A program made the position numbers and the translations under genes. Shown here one piece after another: positions 32,435 to 40,406 of a stretch of DNA of 46,534 bases. Within the stretch, counting starts at the first letter, position 1. Each line of letters begins with the position of its first letter. The stretch covers positions 1-46,534 of the forward strand of contig NZ_JAKCNS010000050.1 of the NCBI RefSeq assembly GCF_021440345.1. Direction: 5' to 3'. The notes below the pieces were generated by a model. The model saw only the letters and a list, made by a program, of their open reading frames with translations, had not been told where the DNA came from and did not search any database. The DNA is from Kluyvera intermedia (GTDB lineage Bacteria > Pseudomonadota > Gammaproteobacteria > Enterobacterales > Enterobacteriaceae).

Positions 32435-33256
32435 ATGGTCAGCGGATTTACTCAGGTCGTCGCCGTTATCGGGCACCCTATTACTCAGGTGAAATCACCG
32501 GATAACTTTAACCACTACTTCGCCAGCCAGAACATGGACAAGGTCATGATCCCGGTGGATATCGCCCCGGAAGCGGTCGCTGACTATCTGAACACCCTGC
32601 GCGGCTGGCATAACATGAGCGGCATTTTGGTTACCGTTCCGCATAAACAGCGGGTTGCCGGACTCCTCGACCTTCTGACGCCGCGCGCCCGCCATCTGAA
32701 TGCGGTCAACTGCGTGCGCAAGCTGCCTGACGGGCGTTTAGAGGGCGACATGCTGGACGGCGTTGGGTTCCAGCGCGCGGCGCAGGCCCATGGCTTCGAA
32801 GCCGCAGGTAAGCGCGCCCTGCTCTCCGGCTGCGGCGGCGTCGGGAGCGCCATCGCCTGGGGTCTGTGCGAAGCGGGCATTGACACGCTGGCGCTGTACG
32901 ACCGCGACGACGCTAGCCGTCAGCGCCTGGAAAACCGTCTGGCGACCCACTTTCCGACCGTACACCTGACGACGTTGCCCGCCTCACTGGCTGAGTTCGA
33001 TCTGCTGGTCAATGGCTCCCCGGCGGGTATGGCGGGCTTTGATGAACTCCCGTTGACGCCGGATCTACTGGCAACGCTCACGACGAAAACCCACGTCGCC
33101 GATGTCGTGACTGCACCGGTGATCACGCCGCTACTGGCGTTTGCCCGCGAACGTGGATGCCGTACGCAGACCGGCCCTGAAATGGCGCTGGCACAAATGC
33201 ATCTGATGGGTGAATTCATTGGCGCTCTCCCACAACCGCAAGAGGCTACCGCATGA
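32435..33256 (+). CDS. Shikimate-dehydrogenase-like NAD-type oxidoreductase
   Basis: 273 residues with the AroE two-domain fold. The catalytic pair is kept: Lys71 in VTVPHK and Asp108 in GDMLDGVG. Asn92 and Gln254 are also kept. However, the SKSP carboxylate-binding motif reads VKSP (Val19) and the Asn before VTVP is Leu65, so two shikimate contacts are lost. The nucleotide loop is GCGGVGSA (132-139) and the second strand ends LYDRD, with Asp156 where NADP enzymes have NRT; this favours NAD and a catabolic role. Probable action: oxidation of a ring hydroxyl on a shikimate-like acid other than shikimate itself. GAGGTGAGAA ribosome site; first gene of the operon. Confidence 0.82.
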   Translation: MVSGFTQVVAVIGHPITQVKSPDNFNHYFASQNMDKVMIPVDIAPEAVADYLNTLRGWHNMSGILVTVPHKQRVAGLLDLLTPRARHLNAVNCVRKLPDGRLEGDMLDGVGFQRAAQAHGFEAAGKRALLSGCGGVGSAIAWGLCEAGIDTLALYDRDDASRQRLENRLATHFPTVHLTTLPASLAEFDLLVNGSPAGMAGFDELPLTPDLLATLTTKTHVADVVTAPVITPLLAFARERGCRTQTGPEMALAQMHLMGEFIGALPQPQEATA

Positions 33257-34947
33257 AAAGCTGGGATGTCATCGTCATCGGCAGCGGGGCTGCGGGCTTT
33301 GCCGCTGCCGTCACCGCCTGCTGCAAAGGATTGTCTGTGCTGATGCTGGAGAAAGCCCCGCACTTTGGCGGCACCTCAGCGATTTCCGGCGGTGCAGTTT
33401 GGATTAACGATACCGATCAGGCGCGTAAGTTGGGTAAAAGCGGCAGCCCCGAAGAGATAAAAACCTATCTGCGCACCATCATCGGTGAAGCCAACTATCG
33501 CCCGGAGCTGGTGGAGGCGTTTGTGAACGCCGGGCGCGATGCGCTGGCGTTTCTGGAGCAAGAAGGTGCGGTGAAGTACAGCCTGCGCCCGCTGTCGCCG
33601 GACTATTACCCGGATGAACCCGGCGCGGTGGATGTTGGCCGCGCGCTGGAGGTTGTCGAGTACGACGGCCGCGAGCTGGGCGAGCATTTCCAGACTCTGC
33701 GCTCCCCGCCGCCGGGCATGCTGCTGTTTGGCGGCATGATGGTTAACCGCGTCGATATTCAACATTTCCTCGATATGCGTCGCTCATGGGCCTCTTTCCG
33801 CCACTGCGGCAAACTGCTGCTGCGCTACGGACGCGATCGTCTGCGCCATCACCGCGGTACCCGGCTGGCCATGGGCAATGCGCTGATCGCCCGTATGGCA
33901 ACACTGGCGCTGCGCAAAGGCCTGGAATTACGTTTAAACGTGACGGTAAAGTCGCTCATCGAACATAACGGCCGGGTGACCGGCGTTGAGATTGAGCAAA
34001 ACGGCGAGTCTGCCACGTTGCACGCTCGCCACGGCGTAGTGCTGGCGGCGGGCGGTTTCGCCGCTGGGCGCATCGCCCCGCAGTTCCGCCCGGCAACGCA
34101 ACAGCATTACACCATGTCACCCGCGACCAACGACGGCGCGGCGTTCCAGCTCGGTCTGAGCGTGGATGCCAAACAGGGCGCTGACCTGCCCTCCAACTTT
34201 TTCTGGGCGCCCGTTTCCGTGCTGCGCCGCCCGGACGGCAGCGAAGAGCGCTTCCCGCATCTGGTGACCGACCGCGCCAAACCGGGCGTCATCGCCGTCA
34301 ATCAGCGCGGCGTGCGCTTCGTCAACGAGTCAAACTCTTATCACCATTTTGTCAGCGCCATGCAGCAGCAGGCTGAAAACGCGCCGTGCTTTTTACTCTG
34401 CGATGCGCAGGCGCTGAAAAGCTACGGCCTGGGTCTGGCGCGTCCGGCGCCGGTCAACAACGATGCGCTGGTGAACGCGGGCTATTTGTATAAGGCACAG
34501 AGTTTGGGCGAACTCGCCCAGCAGCTAGGCGTTGATCCACAGTCGCTCGAGCAGACCGTCGCACGCTACAACCGGGACGCACAAAACGGCCACGATACGC
34601 AATTCAATAAAGGCGGCAACAGCTACAACCGCGCGATGGGTGATGCCGCCCACCAACCCAATGCCTGCAACGCACCGCTGGTCAATGCACCGTTTTACGC
34701 TATTAAAATTTTCACTGGCGATTTAGGCACTTCCCGCGGGCTGGTCACCACCGCCGACGCGCAGGTGGTGAATCAGCAGAGCGCACCTATCGGCGGGCTG
34801 TACGCCGTCGGCAACGATATGGACTCGATCATGGCGGGGACCTATCCCGGCCCCGGCATCACCCTCGGCCCGGCGCTGACCTTTGGCTACCTGGCCGCCG
34901 TTCACATGGCTCAACAATCCCCACTCACTTTCGGAGAAACCGCATGA
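33253..34947 (+). CDS. KstD-like FAD-dependent ring desaturase, paralogue 1
   Basis: 564-residue flavoprotein of the FAD_binding_2/3-ketosteroid-1-dehydrogenase type. The FAD dinucleotide motif is IGSGAAG (9-15), with the ribose-binding Glu33 and GGTSAISGG (39-47). Residues that match the catalytic set of KstD are present: a Tyr at 118/119 in PDYYPDEPG, Tyr363 in NESNSYHHF, Tyr531 and Gly535 in GTYPGPG. This set removes hydrogens alpha,beta to a ring ketone. There is no signal peptide, so it acts in the cytosol. It overlaps the previous gene by 4 nt (ATGA) and the next by 4 nt. A fumarate-reductase-like reductase running the other way is the alternative. Confidence 0.82.
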   Translation: MKSWDVIVIGSGAAGFAAAVTACCKGLSVLMLEKAPHFGGTSAISGGAVWINDTDQARKLGKSGSPEEIKTYLRTIIGEANYRPELVEAFVNAGRDALAFLEQEGAVKYSLRPLSPDYYPDEPGAVDVGRALEVVEYDGRELGEHFQTLRSPPPGMLLFGGMMVNRVDIQHFLDMRRSWASFRHCGKLLLRYGRDRLRHHRGTRLAMGNALIARMATLALRKGLELRLNVTVKSLIEHNGRVTGVEIEQNGESATLHARHGVVLAAGGFAAGRIAPQFRPATQQHYTMSPATNDGAAFQLGLSVDAKQGADLPSNFFWAPVSVLRRPDGSEERFPHLVTDRAKPGVIAVNQRGVRFVNESNSYHHFVSAMQQQAENAPCFLLCDAQALKSYGLGLARPAPVNNDALVNAGYLYKAQSLGELAQQLGVDPQSLEQTVARYNRDAQNGHDTQFNKGGNSYNRAMGDAAHQPNACNAPLVNAPFYAIKIFTGDLGTSRGLVTTADAQVVNQQSAPIGGLYAVGNDMDSIMAGTYPGPGITLGPALTFGYLAAVHMAQQSPLTFGETA

Positions 34948-35264
34948 TTTACGAAAAACGCACCTACACCATCAATCCACTGAAAATGGCCGACTGGCTG
35001 GCGCTGTACAAAAGCGATGCCTACGCAGTACAGACCGAGCACCTGGGCAAACTGATTGGCTTCTTCTTTACCGAAATTGGGGTGGTCAATCAGGTGGTGC
35101 ACATCTGGGCGTATGAAAGCCTTGATGACCGACTGGTTCGCCGTGGCCGTATGGCGCAGGACGAGCGCTGGTTGACGTTCTCACGTAAAAACCGCGAGCT
35201 GGCGGCGGTAGAGCGCCTGGAGTCGGTGCTGATGCGTCCGACCGACTTCTCGCCGCTGCAATAA
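34944..35264 (+). CDS. NIPSNAP-family protein
   Basis: 106 residues with a single ferredoxin-like alpha+beta barrel of the NIPSNAP family (MIYEKRTYTINPLKMADWL, then VVHIWAYESLDDR). Such barrels form dimers; some bind or isomerise small ring compounds, but most have no known reaction. It is fused translationally to the preceding flavoprotein gene by an ATGA overlap and precedes the second flavoprotein by 11 nt. Fixed placement between two desaturase genes suggests a partner, isomerase or product-release role; that is inference. Confidence 0.8.
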   Translation: MIYEKRTYTINPLKMADWLALYKSDAYAVQTEHLGKLIGFFFTEIGVVNQVVHIWAYESLDDRLVRRGRMAQDERWLTFSRKNRELAAVERLESVLMRPTDFSPLQ

Positions 35265-35275
35265 GGAGTTCAACA

Positions 35276-36970
35276 ATGAGCAGGCATGTTGAGGTGGATC
35301 TGCTGGTGGTTGGCTCCGGGGCGGCGGGGCTCGCCACTGCCGTCACCGCCGCGCTGCACGGCGCGCGCGTCCTGGTGGCGGAAAAAGAGTCGGTTATCGG
35401 CGGCACCAGCGCCTGGTCCGGCGGCTGGCTGTGGATCCCGCAAAATCCCCTTGCCCGTGAGGAAGGGATTATTGAAGACGACGCCGCACCGCTGGCCTAT
35501 CTGCAAGCGGAAATGGGCGGTCTGGCCGCCGACGCACGCCTGCGCACCTTTTTACGCTACGGCCCGGAAATGGTGGAGTTTTTCCGCCAGAACACGGCGG
35601 TACAGTTCCTCTCCGGCACTAAAATGCCGGACTTTCACAACAGCCACGGTTTTGCCACCGGCGGGCGCTCCGTCACGGCGCAACCCTATGATGCCAGCGG
35701 ATTAGGTGATTGGCTTCATCGCCTGCGCCCGCCTCTGGAGACTATCAGCCTGGCGGGAATGGGCATTGCCGGAGGCGCGGATATGGCGCACTTCTTTAAC
35801 GCCACCCGTTCACCGCGTTCAGCGCTGTACGCCAGCCGCCGTTTGATACGCCACGGTTGGCAGCGCTTGCGCTATGGGCGCGGCCGTCATCTGGTTAACG
35901 GCAATGCGCTCATGGCACGCCTGCTGCGTTCTGCGCTAGACGCCGATGTCCGTTTTCAACTCAACGCCCCGGTCTCTCGGCTACTTGAAGACGAAAATGG
36001 CGTGGCCGGCGCGATCCTCGCTGGCGATGAGGGCGATATTCAGGTCAACGCCCGCGCGGTTGTGCTGGCCTGCGGCGGTTTCCCGCACGACAAACAGCGT
36101 CTGGCGGAGAACGTGGCTCACGCGCGTCAGGGCTATGGCCACTTTTCTGCCGCTCCACCGGGCAATCAGGGCGATGGCATTCGGCTGGGTGAAACCGTCG
36201 GCGGGCAGTTCGATACCACGTTGAAAAACGCCATGGCCTGGGCGCCCGTTTCGCGCGTGCTGTCCGCCAGCGGGCTACAGCTGGCGTTTCCTCATCTGGT
36301 CGAGCGCGCCAAGCCGGGCTTTCTTGCCGTACGCCCAAACGGCAAGCGTTTCGTCAACGAAGCCGACTCCTACCATGACTTTATCGCGGCGCTGATTGAT
36401 GCCACGCCGGAGGGCGAACAGCCGCAGGCCTGGCTTATCGCCGACAGCCGCGCGCTGCATCGCTACGGTCTGGGGCATGCGCGCCCGACGCCGTTCCCGG
36501 TCGAAGCCTGGCTGCGTACCGGCTATCTGCAAAGCGCGACAACGCTCGAAGCGCTGGCAGAAAAATGCGGCATTGACCGCGCAGAACTCAGCGCTACCGT
36601 CGCACGCTTCAACGGTTTCGCCCATCAGGGACGCGATGATGATTTCCAGCGCGGGGCCTCAGCCTACAACTGCGCACAGGGCGACGCCCGGCATCAGCCC
36701 AACCCGACGCTGGGCGCGCTGGAAGATGCGCCGTACTACGCCGTGCGCATTCTCCCCGGTTCACTCGGCTCCTTTAGCGGCCTGAAAACCGATGAACAGG
36801 CGCGTGTGCTCAATGCCGAACAACGGCCCATTCCCGGCCTCTTCGCCGTGGGGAACGATATGTCGAGCGTGATGCAGGGGTACTACCCCAGCGGCGGCAT
36901 CACGCTGGGCCCTGCCATGACCTTTGGTTATCTGGTAGGGAAAAACCTGTCCGCATCGCTGAATAACTAA
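35276..36970 (+). CDS. KstD-like FAD-dependent ring desaturase, paralogue 2
   Basis: 564 residues, the same length as paralogue 1 and clearly related throughout. The FAD motif is VGSGAAG (12-18), with Glu36 and GGTSAWSGG (42-50). Tyr366 (EADSYHDF), Tyr537 and Gly541 (YYPSGGI) match the KstD active site. The position of the first catalytic Tyr is Phe120 (MPDFHNSHG). This difference suggests a different substrate or step, for example a second desaturation. GGAG ribosome site. It ends the tightly coupled first half of the operon; an 80-nt gap follows. Confidence 0.82.
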   Translation: MSRHVEVDLLVVGSGAAGLATAVTAALHGARVLVAEKESVIGGTSAWSGGWLWIPQNPLAREEGIIEDDAAPLAYLQAEMGGLAADARLRTFLRYGPEMVEFFRQNTAVQFLSGTKMPDFHNSHGFATGGRSVTAQPYDASGLGDWLHRLRPPLETISLAGMGIAGGADMAHFFNATRSPRSALYASRRLIRHGWQRLRYGRGRHLVNGNALMARLLRSALDADVRFQLNAPVSRLLEDENGVAGAILAGDEGDIQVNARAVVLACGGFPHDKQRLAENVAHARQGYGHFSAAPPGNQGDGIRLGETVGGQFDTTLKNAMAWAPVSRVLSASGLQLAFPHLVERAKPGFLAVRPNGKRFVNEADSYHDFIAALIDATPEGEQPQAWLIADSRALHRYGLGHARPTPFPVEAWLRTGYLQSATTLEALAEKCGIDRAELSATVARFNGFAHQGRDDDFQRGASAYNCAQGDARHQPNPTLGALEDAPYYAVRILPGSLGSFSGLKTDEQARVLNAEQRPIPGLFAVGNDMSSVMQGYYPSGGITLGPAMTFGYLVGKNLSASLNN

Positions 36971-36988
36971 AAAAACACCTACGCATTT

Positions 36989-37017
36989 TTGCCAACGGAA
37001 GGCGCCAAACATAACAA
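36989..37017 (+). promoter_or_regulatory. Possible internal promoter within the accessory operon
   Basis: TTGCCA and TAACAA are 17 bp apart in the only sizeable gap of the operon. The -10 box is weak; no terminator was seen in the gap, so read-through is also expected. Confidence 0.3.
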
Positions 37018-37050
37018 AAAAACCTTACCTGCAACCGTACTGGAGTCTTT

Positions 37051-37854
37051 ATGAATATGCGTTCTCTGTCCCTTGCCGCACTCACGGTGCTCGACGTATC
37101 ACCGCCCGAGCAGGTGCGTATCGCAGCCCTCACCGGCTACAGCCACGTTGGCCTTCGGCTACTGCCCGCGACCCCTGACGATCCCAATTACGACATGCTG
37201 GGCGATACTGCGACGGTACGCGAAACGCTCGCTGCCCTGCGCGATACCGGCATCCGCGTCTCCGACGTTGAGATTGTGCGTTTGACGCCGGACTTCAGCC
37301 TTGATGCGCTACAGCCCTTCCTTGAAACCGCCGCCCGGCTGGAAGCCCAGCAGGTGCTGGTGGCCGGAAATGATGGCGATATACGACGTAGTGCGGATAA
37401 CCTGGCTCGACTGGCGCAGGCCGGTGCAGCCTACGGCCTGACCATGAATCTGGAACCGATGCCCTGGACGCAGATTCGTACCCTCGCCGATGCCCAGAAG
37501 CTGATTAACGCCAGCGGCCAAAGCAACGTTGGCATTCTGGTCGATGCCATTCACTTCTGGCGCGCAGGGGAATCGCTGGACTCCCTGAAGGCTCTTACCC
37601 CACAACAGCTCAACTATATGCAGCTGTGCGATGCCCCGGCGTTAATTCCTACCGATACGCAAGAGCTTATCTACCAGGCCCGCTGTGCGCGTCAGGTACT
37701 GGGTGAAGGCGGGTTGGATCTACGCGGCCTGATGGCGGCGCTGCCCGCCACGCTACCGGTATCGGTGGAAGTCCCGCTGGCCGGTACTCAAGGGGCGCTG
37801 CCAGCCCAACAACGCGCCCAGCTGCTGTTTAACGCTGCACAATCCTTCCTGTAA
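37051..37854 (+). CDS. Xylose-isomerase-like TIM barrel (sugar phosphate isomerase/epimerase family)
   Basis: 267 residues of the AP-endonuclease-2-type barrel. Likely divalent metal ligands are Glu135 (NLEPMPW), Asp165 and His168 (LVDAIHFW), a Gln/Asp around 191-194, and Glu240 (SVEVPLA). This superfamily contains IolE inosose dehydratase and AsbF-type 3-dehydroshikimate dehydratase, both of which dehydrate ring ketones. In this operon a dehydratase or epimerase acting on an oxidised ring is the natural guess. A GGAG ribosome site supports the first ATG. The MFS gene follows after 13 nt. Confidence 0.8.
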   Translation: MNMRSLSLAALTVLDVSPPEQVRIAALTGYSHVGLRLLPATPDDPNYDMLGDTATVRETLAALRDTGIRVSDVEIVRLTPDFSLDALQPFLETAARLEAQQVLVAGNDGDIRRSADNLARLAQAGAAYGLTMNLEPMPWTQIRTLADAQKLINASGQSNVGILVDAIHFWRAGESLDSLKALTPQQLNYMQLCDAPALIPTDTQELIYQARCARQVLGEGGLDLRGLMAALPATLPVSVEVPLAGTQGALPAQQRAQLLFNAAQSFL

Positions 37855-37867
37855 ACAGGAGCTCGCT

Positions 37868-39232
37868 ATGTCACAGACTCAACGCCTGGATGTCAGAGAA
37901 CTCATTAACACCAACCCGCTCAGCCGTTACCAGAAACTGGTGATTTTCCTGGGTTTCTGCGTGATTGCGCTCGACGGATTCGATATCGCCATCATGGGCT
38001 TTATCGCCCCCACGCTGAAGCAGGAATGGGGCGTCAGCAACCATGAACTCGGCTTTGTGATCAGCACGGCGCTGATTGGCCTCGCCCTCGGCGCGCTTTT
38101 TTCCGGGCCGCTTGCCGACTGGCTGGGGCGCAAAAAAATCATCATTAACAGCGTCTTTTTCTTTGGCTTCTGGACCATTGCCACCGCCTTTTCGCAAAAC
38201 ATTGAGCAGATGATTTTCTTCCGCTTTATGACCGGGCTGGGGCTGGGGGCCGCGATGCCGAATATGAGCACGCTGGTGTCGGAGTATGCGCCGGAGCGCC
38301 AGCGCTCGTTTATTATCACCGTGATTTTCTGCGGCTTTACCTTTGGCGCCGCCGTTGGTGGATTTGCCGCCTCGTGGCTGATCCCCCAGTTCGGCTGGCA
38401 TTCACTGATGGCGCTGGGCGGGATTTTGCCGCTGCTGTTTGCGCCTCTCCTTATCTGGAAACTACCGGAGTCGGCGCGTTTTCTGGTGATCAAACAGGCC
38501 CCAGTCGCCCGCATTCACGCCATTTTGCAGCGTTGTTACCCCGGACAAGTGAGCGAAAACGTCAGCTTTATCCTGCCCCAGCAGCCAATTAAAAGCAGCG
38601 CCATGCGCATCGTGTTGTCGCGCGACTATTTGTTCGGCTCGCTGATGCTGTGGCTGATCTATTTTATGGGGCTGTTTCTGGTCTATATCCTCGGCAGCTG
38701 GCTGCCGACGCTGGTGAAAGAGATTGGCCTGACGGTTAGCCAGGCCGCCATCATGACCGCGCTGTATCAGGCCGGGGGCACCGTCGGTTCGCTGTTTGCC
38801 GGCTGGCTGATGGATAAAATCAACCCACACCGGGCGCTGGGGATTATTTATGCCGTCGGCGGTCTGTTCACCATGGCCATCGGCTACGCCGGGATTAACT
38901 TCCCGCTCCTGTGCTCTCTGGCCTTTGTCAGCGGCGCCTGTCTGAACGGGGCCAACACTGGAATGAACGCCCTGTCGGCGCGGTTTTACCCCACTCAGGC
39001 GCGAGCCACCGGCTCCAGTTGGATGCACGGCGTTGGTCGTATCGGGGCGATTCTGAGCGCCTTTGCGGGTGCCGAAATGCTGGCGATGGGGTTCGATTTC
39101 AGGTCGGTCTTCCTGATTCTGGGGATCCCGGCTGCGCTAACCATCCTCGGCCTCGCCGCCAAAAGCTATTGGGCCGCTGGTCCCGTCGAGACTAAACCCA
39201 CCATCAGCGCATCGCTGAGGAGCCCATCATGA
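37868..39232 (+). CDS. AAHS-family aromatic/hydroaromatic acid:H+ symporter
   Basis: 454-residue major facilitator protein with 12 predicted helices. The DGFD motif in helix 1 (residues 36-39), required in PcaK-type carriers, and the loop 2-3 motif GPLADWLGRKK (80-90) are typical of the aromatic acid:H+ symporter family (PcaK, BenK, MhpT). It should import the operon's substrate, an organic acid with a ring. An AGGAG ribosome site lies before the start. The stop overlaps the next gene by 4 nt (ATGA). Confidence 0.87.
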   Translation: MSQTQRLDVRELINTNPLSRYQKLVIFLGFCVIALDGFDIAIMGFIAPTLKQEWGVSNHELGFVISTALIGLALGALFSGPLADWLGRKKIIINSVFFFGFWTIATAFSQNIEQMIFFRFMTGLGLGAAMPNMSTLVSEYAPERQRSFIITVIFCGFTFGAAVGGFAASWLIPQFGWHSLMALGGILPLLFAPLLIWKLPESARFLVIKQAPVARIHAILQRCYPGQVSENVSFILPQQPIKSSAMRIVLSRDYLFGSLMLWLIYFMGLFLVYILGSWLPTLVKEIGLTVSQAAIMTALYQAGGTVGSLFAGWLMDKINPHRALGIIYAVGGLFTMAIGYAGINFPLLCSLAFVSGACLNGANTGMNALSARFYPTQARATGSSWMHGVGRIGAILSAFAGAEMLAMGFDFRSVFLILGIPAALTILGLAAKSYWAAGPVETKPTISASLRSPS

Positions 39233-40248
39233 GCCGTATTCGTCTTGCCGTTATTGGTGCCGGCGCCATCGGGCGCAAACATATCGATGTGATCAATCAG
39301 GTTTCGCAGGCAGAGCTGGTCGCCATTGCCGACCCGTCACCGCAGGCCGAAGCGCTGGCGCAATCATTAGGCGTGGCGTGGTATGCCGACGTGGAAACCA
39401 TGCTGGAGCAAGCGAAACCGCAGGGAGTGATTAATGCCACGCCAAACACCCTGCATGTCCCTTGCGCCATCGCCTGTATCGAGCGGGGGATTCCGGTGCT
39501 GGTGGAAAAGCCGGTCGCCGAGTCCCCGGAACGCGCGCAGGAACTGGTGTTGGCGGCACAAAAGCACGGCGTGCCGGTGCTGGTCGGCCATCATCGTCGG
39601 CATAATGCGCTAACCGCCGCGGCCAAGGCGCTGATTGATAGCGGTGAGCTGGGCAAAATTGTCGCGGTCTCCGCGCACTGGATTTTGCAAAAGCCCGACG
39701 ACTATTTTGATGTCGCCTGGCGACGCGAGCCGGGTGCCGGGCCGCTGCTGGTCAACCTGGTCCACGATATTGACCTCCTGCGCTACCTGCTCGGCGAGAT
39801 TGAAGAGGTGCAGGCGATGACCTCCAGCGCCACGCGCGGTTTTGCCAACGAAGACAGCGCGGTGGTGAACCTGCGTTTTGCCTGCGGTGCCTTGGGCAGC
39901 GCGGTGCTGAGCGATTGCGGCGTCAGCCCGTGGAGCTGGGAGATGAACTCGGCGGAAAACGCCATCTACGCCCATACGCCGGAGAACTGCTATCTGATTT
40001 CCGGCAGCAAGGGGGCGCTGGCGATTCCCCAAATGCGATGGTGGCGCTACGGCGAGCAAAGCGGCTGGCATGCGCCGCTGTTGCAGGAAACGCTCAACGT
40101 TGAGCCGATCGACCCGTTTATTTTGCAACTGCGCCATTTCCTGCAGGTTATACGCGGTGAGGCAGCCCCAATTATTGACGCCGCCGATGCGTTGCGTTCA
40201 CTGGAAGTGATTGACGCAATTCGCCATATAGCCCCTAAAGCCGCGTAA
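39229..40248 (+). CDS. Gfo/Idh/MocA-family dehydrogenase
   Basis: 339 residues. N-terminal Rossmann fold (GAGAIGRKH, residues 10-18) with acidic Asp35 after strand 2, so NAD is likely. The catalytic EKP motif is at 93-95 (Lys94), and His179 lies in NLVHDIDLLRYLLG. Family members oxidise ring hydroxyls of cyclitols and sugars, such as inositol dehydrogenase. In this operon it may be a second alcohol oxidase for the ring substrate. It ends at the strong terminator that closes the block. Confidence 0.83.
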   Translation: MSRIRLAVIGAGAIGRKHIDVINQVSQAELVAIADPSPQAEALAQSLGVAWYADVETMLEQAKPQGVINATPNTLHVPCAIACIERGIPVLVEKPVAESPERAQELVLAAQKHGVPVLVGHHRRHNALTAAAKALIDSGELGKIVAVSAHWILQKPDDYFDVAWRREPGAGPLLVNLVHDIDLLRYLLGEIEEVQAMTSSATRGFANEDSAVVNLRFACGALGSAVLSDCGVSPWSWEMNSAENAIYAHTPENCYLISGSKGALAIPQMRWWRYGEQSGWHAPLLQETLNVEPIDPFILQLRHFLQVIRGEAAPIIDAADALRSLEVIDAIRHIAPKAA

Positions 40249-40255
40249 ATGCGCC

Positions 40256-40296
40256 CCTCCTCCGGCAGCAGCATTGCCGCCGGAGGAGGTTTTTTG
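40256..40296 (+). terminator. Terminator closing the accessory operon
   Basis: An 11-bp perfect stem (CCTCCTCCGGC with GCCGGAGGAGG) and 12-nt loop are followed by six T residues. Confidence 0.93.
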
Positions 40297-40406
40297 TCTC
40301 TATTCCGCACAAATGATTCAATAATGTAATATTTGTTAATTAAGCGTCTGTTTACCCTGCCCGCTCCCCGCACTACACTACCCCCGGCTTTTATCTTGAG
40401 GTGGGA

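Noticed and set aside
32435-33256. Annotation of the first operon gene as biosynthetic aroE
   Set aside because: Two shikimate-binding residues are changed and the cofactor loop is NAD-type; the operon context is catabolic. Only a shikimate-dehydrogenase-like call is justified.
33253-36970. Steroid or bile-acid catabolism based on the KstD similarity
   Set aside because: No other steroid-degradation gene is present, and the carrier and regulator point to small ring acids. Not excluded, but not the best reading.
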